In this document: positions 56,272-64,000 of the stretch, piece by piece
Layout of the letters: each line of letters opens with the position of its first letter
Position numbering within the stretch: position 1 is the first letter of the stretch
Assembly (NCBI RefSeq): GCF_001646655.1
Contig: NZ_LPZN01000017.1
Location: forward strand, 153,645 to 217,644
DNA from: Rhodococcus gordoniae
GTDB taxonomy: Bacteria > Actinomycetota > Actinomycetes > Mycobacteriales > Mycobacteriaceae
Direction: 5' to 3'
DNA length: 64,000 bases
Made by a program: the position numbers and the translations under genes
Notes under the pieces: generated by a model
The model's input: only the letters and a program-made list of their open reading frames with translations
The model's database searches: none
Told to the model about the DNA's origin: nothing

Positions 56272-56309
56272 CAGGTGTCCTGTCTCTGGTGGCGATCGCC
56301 GACCGCCGA

Positions 56310-56360
56310 TCTGTAGTGGTCGATACAGAACGCTAGCACATCTGTAGTGGTCGTTATAGA
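56310..56360. promoter_or_regulatory. Two tandem TetR-type operators
   Basis: TCTGTAGTGGTCGATACAGA (56310-56329) and TCTGTAGTGGTCGTTATAGA (56341-56360) are direct repeats offset by 31 bp (about three helical turns). Each has an inverted TCTGTA/TA(C/T)AGA dyad. They sit between the snoaL-like gene and tetR; the second ends 8 bp before the tetR ATG. Confidence 0.7.
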
Positions 56361-56368
56361 ATGAATGT

Positions 56369-56908
56369 ATGGGACGGCCGCGCAACTTCGATCGAGACAC
56401 CGCATTGGACAAGGCGATGCTTCTGTTCTGGGAGCACGGCTACGAGCAGACCTCCATCGCCGACCTCACGCAGGAGCTCGGCATTTCCGCGCCTAGCCTG
56501 TACGCCGCGTTCGGCGACAAACGGACCCTGTTCGAGGAGGCCGTCGCCCGCTATGAAGCCAACCCCGCGTCGGTGACGACAGCCGGGACCGCCGGGACGA
56601 CTCCGCACGAGGTGCTGCGATTGATGCTCGACCGTGCCTGCCAGGAGTACGTCAGCGAAGCACATCCACGTGGATGTCTCGTCAACACAGCACCTGAGCT
56701 CACCGACAATCGCAACCAGAACCGCGCGATCACCGCAGACCGACTGCGGACAGTCGACATCGACACGGAGACGAGCGTCGACGCCGACACGCTCGCCGCC
56801 TTCACCCATGCTCTGCTCGTGGGCCTGTCGTCCTACGCTCGCGACGGCGCCGACGAGGAGCAGTTGCGCCGCGTAGCCGAGCTGGCCCTGCGTGTGACGA
56901 CTGCGTGA
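56369..56908 (+). CDS. TetR-family repressor
   Basis: 179-aa regulator. The DNA-binding domain is GRPRNFDRDTALDKAMLLFW EHGYEQTSIADLTQELGISA PSLYAAFGDKRTLF. The C-terminal ligand domain (VLRLMLDRACQEYVSEAHPR GCLVN; LAAFTHALLVGLSSYARDGA) resembles TetR_C regulators of oxidoreductases. It is slightly shorter than usual; the stretch ITADRLRTVDIDTETSVD suggests a small internal deletion. It likely represses itself and the divergent SnoaL-like gene through the two operators. Confidence 0.88.
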   Translation: MGRPRNFDRDTALDKAMLLFWEHGYEQTSIADLTQELGISAPSLYAAFGDKRTLFEEAVARYEANPASVTTAGTAGTTPHEVLRLMLDRACQEYVSEAHPRGCLVNTAPELTDNRNQNRAITADRLRTVDIDTETSVDADTLAAFTHALLVGLSSYARDGADEEQLRRVAELALRVTTA

Positions 56909-57084
56909 GTGGTACTCCTCTGGGGTAGCCACGCACCGAACACGATGTGCTCGCCGCTTGTTCGTGCACCGTCTTCTATACGCCGAAGTCCTGTGCCGTT
57001 CCGGCGGCCTCACGCGCGACATCGACAAAGAGCATGAGAGTGCACCACTTCTGGTTGCGGCCGGACTCTGACCGGACGCCGCAG

Positions 57085-57270
57085 GCGCCGACTGAGGGAG
57101 GAGGCGTTCGAGGAGGGGGTTGATGACCGTGTCCGCCACCCAATCGAGCCGGGGGGTGTTGGTCTGCGCCTCCTGACGCATGCAGTGCGGGAACTCCGGA
57201 AAGCGGGCCGTGTACTGGAACAAAGCGCGGTACTCGAGCATCAGGCGCTCGATCGGGGATTGTGACTCTG
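57085..57270 (-). pseudogene. TetR-type regulator C-terminal remnant
   Basis: SPIERLMLEYRALFQYTARF PEFPHCMRQEAQTNTPRLDW VADTVINPLLERLLPQ resembles the ligand-binding half of TetR regulators (the PEF..M..E....PRLDWL pattern). The DNA-binding half is absent. Confidence 0.45.
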
Positions 57271-57385
57271 AGTCAACTCGCCGACACCAGTGACGATTCA
57301 GTAAAAACGCCTGCCGATCGGGCCCTCGCGAGACCCTGCCGTTACCGGAGCACCGAGGCGAGGCCGGCCCCTTGGCGGCAGGTCA

Positions 57386-57497
57386 TCACCAGGTGAGCGC
57401 GACGTACTGCGACTTTGTGAACTCAAGCAGGACCTCGTGTCTGCCCTCCTAGCCGATCCCGCTCTGCTTCATGCCCTCGAAGGGTGCCGCGGTCCAT
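57386..57497 (-). pseudogene. Aldehyde dehydrogenase C-terminal remnant
   Basis: APFEGMKQSGIG, then TAG, then EGRHEVLLEFTKSQYVALTW and a stop: the conserved C-terminus of NAD(P)-aldehyde dehydrogenases (PFGGxKxSGxGREGG). About 37 codons survive, with a nonsense codon in the motif. Confidence 0.7.
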
Positions 57498-57690
57498 GCC
57501 GACCTGGAGCACTCAGTGCTGGCACACCTGTCGTTCAGAATCTTCAACGCTAACGCCGCATGGCTCGTGCTGGTGGTCATCGCGTTCAACTTGACCCGCG
57601 CGGCGGGAACCGTGGAGGCACCCGAACTCGCGAGGACGACCACCGCGACCCTGCGCCGCAAGCTGGTCAATGTCGGGAGAACGGTCTATG
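57490..57690 (+). mobile_element. IS1380-family transposase fragment
   Basis: LEHSVLAHLSFRIFNANAAW LVLVVIAFNLTRAAGTVEAP and ATLRRKLVNVG match the late part of IS1380 transposases (NANAAWLVLAVIAFNLTRA). It abuts the aldehyde dehydrogenase remnant. Confidence 0.7.
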
Positions 57691-57979
57691 GCACGGAGGC
57701 GACTGTCGCCGACATGAGCATGACGACCGCGGTCGTGTGTCGTGTTTTCGGTCGGCATCCCGCCACCCGGGACGGTCCTCGCGTCGCTTCGAGGTGTCGG
57801 TCATTGCCGAGGTGGATGCCAGGTATCCGAGTTGATCGACGCGCGTCCGGACTGACAGGGGCGATGACTGCGGATCGCTGGTTCGTGCCGACAGGTCGCG
57901 CTCGGACTAATCCCCGCGGCGTCTTCATCGGCGGCGACGGCAGGGTTGCGTTCGCAGTCCACGCGAATAACCAAACTGA

Positions 57980-58004
57980 TAGTGAACATAAGAGCGCGTA
58001 TCGG
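57980..58004. repeat. AACATAA/TATCGG dif-like site 3
   Basis: TAGTGAACATAA, GAGCGC, GTATCGG. One mismatch over 25 bp with 24345-24369. It is followed ~30 bp downstream by a TGCGTGCACGCA palindrome (58036-58047), the same pairing of motifs as at 29550-29623. Confidence 0.45.
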
Positions 58005-58016
58005 TAGCGTTGGGCG

Positions 58017-58060
58017 GCGCGTGCATGCATTGCGTTGCGTGCACGCAGTGCGCGCAGGCC
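58017..58060. repeat. GC-rich palindromic repeat, degenerate copy
   Basis: The 12-bp palindrome TGCGTGCACGCA at 58036-58047 lies within a longer imperfect dyad rich in TGCAT. It belongs to the same family as the 23.9-29.6 kb palindromes and likewise lies beside an AACATAA site. Confidence 0.5.
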
Positions 58061-58199
58061 TGCATGGATCACAATGCGCCAGAAATTGTGGGATTGGACC
58101 GGCCTGACCAGGCTGTCCTCACCTGTAGCGGTAAGTGCAGCATCGAGGTCGGGACTCGCCCCGGTTTGGTTGACATTTGATCTGTGAGGATCATTCCTC

Positions 58200-58830
58200 A
58201 CGATGGAGCGATGTTCCCCATGCCGAAGCCGTTCTCTGACGAGTTCCGTCGCGACGTCATCGCCGTCACACGCAAGGGAGAGGCCCGCTGCGTCCGATCG
58301 CGAAGACTTCGGGATCTCCGAAGGGTGCCTGCACCGCTGGTCGAAGATCACCGACCGCGAGGACGGTATCGATACCGGGTGCGAAGGGTTCAGTAACGGA
58401 CGAGTCCGCGCAACTGCGACGAGCCCATAAACGGCTCAACTGCTCGAGCAAGAAGCCGAGGTCATGTGCCGTGCCGTGGCGTACCTGTCCCGGGACGTCA
58501 ACCCAAAATAAGGCTCCCACTCGTCCTCGGCTTCGCCGCTGACGGGGTGCCTGTCACGGTGGCCTGCCGGGTTCTCGGATTCTCCACCCATGCCTCTACA
58601 GTTGGAAGAAACACCGATAACACAATGGGATTGGGATGATGCCCACCTGATTAACACCGCTCGTGACATCCACGCGGCCGATCCCCCCTTCGGCTACCGC
58701 TTCATCGCCGACGAACTCCGATCGGGGCATCATCGCCGGCGAGAACAACGGGTGCGGTTGTGCTCACAAGAGGGCATCTGGTCGGTGTTCGCCAAGATGA
58801 GAGCCGAGCCGGAAAGCTGGGCGGCCTGAG
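58200..58830 (+). mobile_element. IS3-family element remnant
   Basis: An OrfA-like start MPKPFSDEFRRDVIAVTRKG and, one frame over, DFGISEGCLHRWSKITDRED GIDTG. OrfB-like pieces are LGFAADGVPVTVACRVLGFS and DDAHLINTARDIHAADPPFG YRFIADELRSG. Multiple frameshifts; no catalytic Asp-Asp-Glu core remains. Different from the 13.9-kb IS3 element. Confidence 0.7.
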
Positions 58831-58989
58831 CGTGTACGAACTCCGGGCGGTGATGGCCGCGAAGGAAAACACTACCGAACCGGCGATGTCGTTGTCCGGT
58901 TTAAGCGAAACAGTGTAGTATTCAACACGAGTCGGGGATAGCTACGTGTACTGCAAAGCTGATTTGAAGTACACCACTCCATGGGACAT

Positions 58990-59460
58990 TATCCATCGGG
59001 GTTCCGGTCCGGACAGCTCCGGCATCGGTCCGGCACACGATCTCGACGCCGGGATGTTACTGCAGTTAGGCGGAGTCGGTGCCGTTGGTTCGATCGGGCA
59101 GCAGATCGACCGGAGGACAAATCTACGACGACAGTTCCGTAGACGTGGCCGCGGCAGAGCGCGAAGTCGTCAACCCCAAATCTGCGTGGTCTCGATCGGC
59201 CGATCCGGGATCGAGCGCACGACACGCAACAGCGTGTCCCTGCTGACGTGTATCCCAAGTCGGGGAGCGAGGCGGGCACCGGCACGGCCGACCACAACCA
59301 GCCCGATAGCCTCGATCATCGTGGTGATACCGCGGTTCGCGGAGCCCACCATTGTGTCAGTCCGGGTACTTGCTCGGCGGATGGTATGGCGGCGCGAGTG
59401 TCGTTGTCGCAGAAGAGCCTGCGGACCCCACATCGAGGGCGACGGGAGGGCGCCGATACC
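58990..59460 (-). mobile_element. ISL3-family transposase remnant
   Basis: GRAGARLAPRLGIHVSRDTL LRVVRSIPDRPI, then VDDFALCRGHVYGTVVVDLS SGR and HPGVEIVCRTDAGAVRTG, in order but interrupted. VDDFALRRGxxYGTV is the ISL3 (DDE_Tnp_ISL3) hallmark. Confidence 0.72.
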
Positions 59461-59664
59461 GTGAGCGCATCCGCCGCTATTGCCCCCTGGTCAGCGGCAT
59501 ATTTCCGCCTCGACGGAAAAGTGCGCCCAGACCCACCTTCGCTCACCCTCATCAGCGGAGAGTTCGGGTTGCTTGACCGTCCCAGTGGGCCGCGCCGCCA
59601 GGCCGCCGCGAACGGTGGAGCAGATTGAGAGGTTGCGACGGAGCCAGAAGTGGTCTCCGGCGGG

Positions 59665-60417
59665 TCATGTTCGAAGGTGAGACGCGCCGTTGAGGTCCAG
59701 GATCGTTCCGGTGGCCCATTCGGCTTCAGGTGAGGCGAGATAGACGATGGCTGCGGCTACTTCGGCCGGTGTCCCGACGCGACCGAGGGGACTCTGTTGC
59801 CGCAGCGCGGCGCCCTCTCCACAGCTGAGCTTCGGTTGCTGACGTTCACTGGAGACGAATCCGGGCGCGACGCTGCTCACGGCGATTCCTCGTGGTGCCA
59901 GGGCGATCGCCAGCGATTGTCCGAGTGCGTGCAAAGCAGCCTTGGTTGCGCCGTAGGCCGGATGCTCGGGTTCACCTCGAAACGCCCCACGGGAGCCGAC
60001 GTTGACGATTCGTCCCCCTACGGTCATGTATTGTGCCGCTGCCCAGGTCACGCAGGAAGACCCGAGAAGGTTCACCTCCACCATCCTGGTCCACACGGCG
60101 CACCAATCGTCGTAGCTGGTATCCGTAATCGGGTGGCGATTGCCTGCGGACGGTGCTACCGCGGCGTTGTTGACAAGCACGTCCAACGAACCGAGCTCGC
60201 TGACCGCGCGCTCTACGAGGTTTCGTGCTTGCGTCGGATCTCCGATGTCACCGCTGACGATGGTGTGGCCTTCCCCGGGAAGCTCTGACCTCGTATGCTC
60301 GGCGCCGCGCCGGTCGGTCGCGTAGTGCACTGCCACGATGTCACCGAGTTCGGCGAATGCACGGGCGGTGGCGCGGCCGATGCCGCTCGATGCGCCGGTG
60401 ACCAGAATCTTTCGCAT
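59665..60417 (-). CDS. Short-chain dehydrogenase/reductase (SDR)
   Basis: 250-aa classical SDR: the cofactor motif TGASSGIGRATA at the N-terminus, NNAAVAPSAG in place of the usual NNAG, the catalytic serine region GGRIVNVGSRGAF, and YGATKAALHALG (Tyr-X3-Lys). The C-terminus WATGTILDLNGASHLRT matches FabG-like members. It is an NAD(P)-dependent oxidoreductase of unknown substrate. It lies downstream of the Xre-type regulator on the same strand (250-bp gap) and may be under its control. Confidence 0.9.
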   Translation of the reverse strand: MRKILVTGASSGIGRATARAFAELGDIVAVHYATDRRGAEHTRSELPGEGHTIVSGDIGDPTQARNLVERAVSELGSLDVLVNNAAVAPSAGNRHPITDTSYDDWCAVWTRMVEVNLLGSSCVTWAAAQYMTVGGRIVNVGSRGAFRGEPEHPAYGATKAALHALGQSLAIALAPRGIAVSSVAPGFVSSERQQPKLSCGEGAALRQQSPLGRVGTPAEVAAAIVYLASPEAEWATGTILDLNGASHLRT

Positions 60418-60667
60418 GGATTGAACCTTCTCCTTCGCGGTGAGTATCCCACCGATCTCTTGTCATTCCGCCGTCTGTCCGAAAGGCAGGATCCCGTCAC
60501 GAGACAGGGGCGGGCTCGACGTGGACAACACTGTCCAACATCGATTGGGGCCGAGCTCCCATTCGTTGCCAGGACGGTGGCAGTATCACTCTCGAACGCT
60601 GCCGCTCTGTTCAGCAAGGGTTCACAGTCCAAATACCGGACAGTTCCTGTCTGTCGCAACGACGGAG

Positions 60668-61498
60668 CTACGGGCTATCGAGACGGGCGGTGGCTGCGAG
60701 GGATCCCAGCAGTTGGAGCTTGTCGGCGCTGGACGAGCCGACGGGAGCTTGGTAGACGATCAGTTGGTGGCCGGGTGCGCTGCGGACGTCGAAAGCGTTG
60801 TATTCGAGGAGAAGATCGCCGACGGCAGGATGACGAAATTCTTTCGCCTCGTGAGTTTTTCCCCGGACGTCGTGCCGGCTCCACAGTTCGCGGAACTCGG
60901 CGCTTGCAGCGTGTGCCTGGAGAATGAGAGCACGGACGTCGTCTGCCGACCCCGTGTGGCCGAGAGCGAGCCGAAGGTTCGCGACACAGGAAGTGGTTGC
61001 GCGGTCCCGGTCGGTGAAGAAGCTGCGTCCGAAGGGGTCGAGGAAGACCATCCGCGCAATGTTGTCGATGCGTTCGAAACCGCTGTACAGGGCTCCAGCC
61101 AGGTCGTTGTATGCAAGAACATCCAACTGACGGTTGATGATGAACGCGGGGGTGTGCGACCAGGATGCGAGCAGTTGCCGGAGTGAATCGTCGACGGTGG
61201 TCCTTACCGGAGCGCGCGGTGTCGGTGCCAGGCCCGCGAGGCGGAACAGGTGCTCGCGCAAATCGGTGTCGAGGTCGAGTGCACCGGCGAGGGCGTTGAG
61301 GACCGCTGGGGAGGGGTTTCGCTCACGGCCCTGCTCGAGTCGGGTGTAGTAGTCGACGCTGACGCCGGCGAGCATGGCGACTTCTTCACGGCGAAGGCCG
61401 GAAACCCGCCGCCCCGACTGCGCTGTGAGGCCGACATCCGTGGGCTGCACGTGGCCGCGTCGCGCTTTGAGGAATGTTCCCAGTTCGGTGGAGCTCAT
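60668..61498 (-). CDS. Xre-type regulator with MmyB-like ligand-binding domain
   Basis: 276 aa. The helix-turn-helix is LGTFLKARRGHVQPTDVGLT ... RVSGLRREEVAMLAGVSVDY YTRLEQGRERNPS. The MmyB-like C-terminal domain begins about residue 100 (SWSHTPAFIINRQLDVLAYN DLAGALYSGFERIDN ... EFRELWSRHDVRGK). This architecture is common in actinobacteria beside SDR or MFS genes and is thought to bind fatty-acid-like ligands. Its ATG overlaps the MFS stop by 4 bp, so the two are co-transcribed. Confidence 0.9.
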   Translation of the reverse strand: MSSTELGTFLKARRGHVQPTDVGLTAQSGRRVSGLRREEVAMLAGVSVDYYTRLEQGRERNPSPAVLNALAGALDLDTDLREHLFRLAGLAPTPRAPVRTTVDDSLRQLLASWSHTPAFIINRQLDVLAYNDLAGALYSGFERIDNIARMVFLDPFGRSFFTDRDRATTSCVANLRLALGHTGSADDVRALILQAHAASAEFRELWSRHDVRGKTHEAKEFRHPAVGDLLLEYNAFDVRSAPGHQLIVYQAPVGSSSADKLQLLGSLAATARLDSP

Positions 61499-62718
61499 GA
61501 GACGACGCTAGCCTCACCGCGTCGCGGCTGGCAGGCCGTGTCGCACCCTGGCTGGGATTGCTTGGCCGTGAGCACCAGCGCGGCACCGGATAGGGTGATC
61601 GCCACCACGAGGAACATGGCGGTGGTCACACTGCCGCTGTGGGCCGGTGCAGCGATCATCGGCCCGATGCTGCCGCCGAGGAACATGAACGCGCCGTACC
61701 AAGCGGTCGCGCCGGCCGTCTCGGCGGGTGCAGACATCTCGATGATGCGTGCGACAAGGGCAGAAGTGGTCAGCGCGATGGCAGCGACGAAGACGATGAC
61801 ACCACCGGCGACGACCGAGGTGGTATCCACCAGCCCGATCACTGCCGCGCTGAGCGCGGCAATCAGGAAGCCGGCAGTGGCGCGGCGCCGAGCCGGAACG
61901 GTGTGGAGCAGGCCGGTCGTAAGCGGCACCAGAACGAGGGCAGCAAGGGTGGCCACTCGCACACCTTGTAGACCTCCGGGGAACCGGGCGACGGCGGCAG
62001 AATCACTGAGTTGCAATGCAGTGAACAGTGCGACGTAGCTGCCCAGGACTGCTGCTGTCGCGATGTACAGGGCGAGCATCCGTCCACGCCGGATCACGGC
62101 GGGAAGCACGAGGAACGCCTGAGCCACGGGTACGGATGTCATCGGGCCGCGGTCCAGCATGAACGCGAGGACGACGGTGCATACCGCCAGTGCCGCCGTG
62201 CTCGCGATGAACGCCCCTTTCCATCCCCACGCGTGCCCTACAGGACGAGCGATCAGGGGCATAACCACAGCCGACGCCAAGAACGCGGTTGTCAATGCGG
62301 TGGTGGCAAACGTTCGAAGGCGTGCGGGGAATTGCTGCGCTACATACACGAGCGCGCAGGGTGCGAAGGCAGCGGTGACCAGGCCCTGGATGGCGCGAGC
62401 AACCAGTTCGCCGGCGAGCGACGACGGTACGGCCGCGACGAGAGCGGTGGCGCTTGCGCATGCCAAACCCACGACGAGGACGGGTTTGGCGCCGAAGCGT
62501 CCCGCTAGAGGGCCGGCGGCCAGGAAGCCACACGCGTAGGTGATTCCGAAGACGGTTGTCGTTGCCGCGACCGCGGACGGTGCAATGTTCAAATCGTCGG
62601 CCATCGAATCGAGGAGACCGAGAACAATGTAGGTTTGCCCGACGGCGAGGATGCCCGTGACGGTCAAGGCCGCCACCGTGGCCAAGCCGCGTAGTCGAGA
62701 GAATTCGGGTGCAGTCAT
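61495..62718 (-). CDS. MFS transporter (drug/metabolite exporter type)
   Basis: 407 aa with 12 predicted membrane helices. The loop 2-3 motif is GPLAGRFGAKPVLVVGLACA, and ITYACGFLAAGPLAGRF resembles the antiporter-type motifs of AraJ/CynX-like exporters. ATG 62718 is chosen; the frame extends to 62748 but homology starts at MTAPEFSRLRGLATVAALTV. It is the first gene of the MFS-Xre operon; the substrate may be sensed by the Xre/MmyB regulator. Confidence 0.88.
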   Translation of the reverse strand: MTAPEFSRLRGLATVAALTVTGILAVGQTYIVLGLLDSMADDLNIAPSAVAATTTVFGITYACGFLAAGPLAGRFGAKPVLVVGLACASATALVAAVPSSLAGELVARAIQGLVTAAFAPCALVYVAQQFPARLRTFATTALTTAFLASAVVMPLIARPVGHAWGWKGAFIASTAALAVCTVVLAFMLDRGPMTSVPVAQAFLVLPAVIRRGRMLALYIATAAVLGSYVALFTALQLSDSAAVARFPGGLQGVRVATLAALVLVPLTTGLLHTVPARRRATAGFLIAALSAAVIGLVDTTSVVAGGVIVFVAAIALTTSALVARIIEMSAPAETAGATAWYGAFMFLGGSIGPMIAAPAHSGSVTTAMFLVVAITLSGAALVLTAKQSQPGCDTACQPRRGEASVVS

Positions 62719-63310
62719 GAGGGTTGATCCTCGAGTTCGTAGTTGCAATTACTTCGTGAGAGTTGCGTTGAGCTGTCGCCCGAGTGGATCGGGGAGGCTG
62801 ACGTGCTGGTTGCTGATCTGCGAATGCTGCTTGAAAAGGCATGGCGCCCAGGCCCAGAGATTTCCGGGGAACGCGCCGGGCGCCTGCACACCCCGCAGCG
62901 CTACAACAGGCGCCTTCGCCGGGTGATGCACACGTCGGCGTCGACCGCAGCGCGTTGCGGATCCGTATCCCGCGCTTACCGCTGACGCCGATGCGCCGCA
63001 GGCAACGTCCCGTGCAAGCCACCTGGTGCCTGGCTTGCCGGCGCACGAACGTTCCCTATGCCCTCGTCCGCGACCATCCCACCTGGCAGCGCGAGGCGCC
63101 GGAAACCTCGGGTGCCGCTTGACCGGCCATGAGACTCCTCTCACGAGATGCCTCGGAGCGACAGGATCCAACTCTCGTGCCTGGGGCCAGTCCGAGCCAG
63201 GCCGTAGCGCACCCAGGCACACAGCGGCCTGTTCCGGTGCACCGTCCAGCCGGATAGTGGATTTCGCCGGAATCACCCGGCGTCCTCGAATCCCCATTCC
63301 GGAGTACAAC
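62719..63310. other. Intergenic with possible small remnant
   Basis: No clear intact gene. A plus-strand frame ending at 63122 (MRRRQRPVQATWCLACRRTN VPYALVRDHPTWQREAPETS) has a CxxC pair and coding-like composition, but no ribosome site or family. The promoters for the divergent MFS gene (minus) and the Atu4866-domain gene (plus) must lie here. Confidence 0.4.
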
Positions 63311-64000
63311 ATGATCACCCCCTTCACCCCCGAACTGCTCGAGCTCATCACCACCAACCGCACCGGCGGGCATCGTCCGCTGCTGTTCGCCAACGCCCGG
63401 ATCATCACCGACGACTCCCTGATCTGCGACTTCGACTGCGGCGATGTTCTTCTCGGTGGTTCTCGCGTGGTCGGCATCGGTCCGGGTCTGCTGACCGCAG
63501 CAGAGGACGACGGCGCCATCGTCATCGACTGTGCCGGGTACGTCATCGTGCCGGCAATCGTCGACACCACTCGGCTGCGTGGCCTGAGTCCGACATCGTT
63601 CCGGTCACCGACCGCGATCGCACCCGGCAATCCGGCCGGTTTCGCGATCCTGCCCGCCGTATCCGGAGAATCGGAATCCGCCGCGCTGCACCGATTCCTC
63701 GCCGCCCCCGACATTTCGCTCGTGCTCGTCGTCGACGGTGAGATCGTCCTGTGGGACGGACACCCGGTCGACGCCGGCCGTGCAGCAGATATCGAGGTTG
63801 CCCACACCGCCTCCGCGGACCGTTATCTCGGCACGTGGATCGACGAGAACGATTTCGTGCATCAGCACCTGACCGCGGACGGTCGCTACGACGAAACCCG
63901 CGGTGGACGCCCGCACGCCTACCAGGGCTCGTACTGGATCACCGGCGACCGCATCGACTACCGCGACGATCTCGGATTCTGGGCCTTCGGCGAATTCGCC
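63311..64000 (+). CDS. Amidohydrolase-like N-terminus fused to Atu4866 domain (partial, 3' end off window)
   Basis: 230 codons are visible, with no stop before the right edge. The N-terminal part LLFANARIITDDSLICDFDC GDVLLGGSRVVGIGPGL looks like the opening beta-sandwich of amidohydrolase-family proteins, without a metal-binding HxH after it. The C-terminal part YLGTWIDENDFVHQHLTADG RYDETRGGR ... YWITGDRIDYRDDLGFWAFG EF is an Atu4866 domain. ATG 63311 has GGAG upstream. It is divergent from the MFS-Xre operon; such proteins recur beside SDR/Xre genes. Function unknown. Confidence 0.75.
   Translation, partial: MITPFTPELLELITTNRTGGHRPLLFANARIITDDSLICDFDCGDVLLGGSRVVGIGPGLLTAAEDDGAIVIDCAGYVIVPAIVDTTRLRGLSPTSFRSPTAIAPGNPAGFAILPAVSGESESAALHRFLAAPDISLVLVVDGEIVLWDGHPVDAGRAADIEVAHTASADRYLGTWIDENDFVHQHLTADGRYDETRGGRPHAYQGSYWITGDRIDYRDDLGFWAFGEFA

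Noticed and set aside
56354..57241. Long minus-strand frame antisense to tetR
   Set aside because: Only its first ~60 codons resemble a protein (the TetR remnant). The rest is antisense to the intact tetR gene.

Overview
The window is high-GC actinobacterial DNA, most like Rhodococcus or a close relative. The signs are mycothiol-type arsenate reductases, a monomeric NADP isocitrate dehydrogenase, a remnant of a deazaflavin-dependent (Ddn-type) oxidoreductase, an MMPL exporter, DUF2871/DUF3817 membrane proteins, and frequent GTG starts with 4-bp ATGA/GTGA gene overlaps. The density of transposases, truncated genes and frameshifts marks it as accessory: a megaplasmid, genomic island or decaying chromosomal region.

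1-12.9 kb: a metal-resistance block joined to a Tn7-like transposition module. Divergent arsenic operons (arsC-arsC-acr3-arsR on minus; arsC-arsD-arsA on plus) are followed by a DUF3703 protein, a Cd/Zn/Pb-type P1B ATPase and its CmtR-like repressor. Next come tniQ, an AAA ATPase, a DDE transposase and a TnsA-like endonuclease in one overlapping operon. Three imperfect 25-bp repeats (12776-12860) look like the transposon end. The metal genes sit where Tn7-like elements carry cargo.

12.9-23.1 kb: a tyrosine recombinase cut by a 1,353-bp IS3 element, then a graveyard of three frameshifted NUDIX genes, a frameshifted ComB-like gene and a frameshifted IS256 transposase. Intact genes here are a phosphotransferase, a DinB protein and a TolB-like lipoprotein.

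23.1-30.1 kb: the most unusual stretch. A non-coding zone carries a duplicated, possibly structured ~112-bp element, GC-rich palindromes, and dif-like inverted repeats with 6-bp centres. It leads into an AbiE-type toxin-antitoxin operon, a hypothetical gene and an ApeA-like HEPN gene. The dif-like sites flank these phage-defence-type genes, which suggests cassette-like mobility.

30.1-33.1 kb: two tiny hydrophobic peptides, each with its own ribosome site and hairpin, among decayed genes including an Xre-RES toxin-antitoxin remnant.

33.1-53.3 kb: more conventional genes. These are an AlaA-type aminotransferase, monomeric isocitrate dehydrogenase, secreted proteins and lipoproteins, MarR with a C-C hydrolase, a fasciclin lipoprotein divergent from a membrane-anchored molybdopterin oxidoreductase, a two-component system, and DUF2871-DUF3817-MMPL. 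Between them lie remnants of an MBL hydrolase, an Opp ATPase, a Ddn-like protein and others.

53.3-59.5 kb: IS5, IS481, IS1380, IS3 and ISL3 elements or fragments around an intact SnoaL/TetR pair with tandem operators. 59.6-64 kb: a short-chain dehydrogenase, an Xre/MmyB-type regulator, an MFS exporter, and a protein with an Atu4866 domain that runs off the right edge.

All function calls come from reading the translated sequence. No database search was run.
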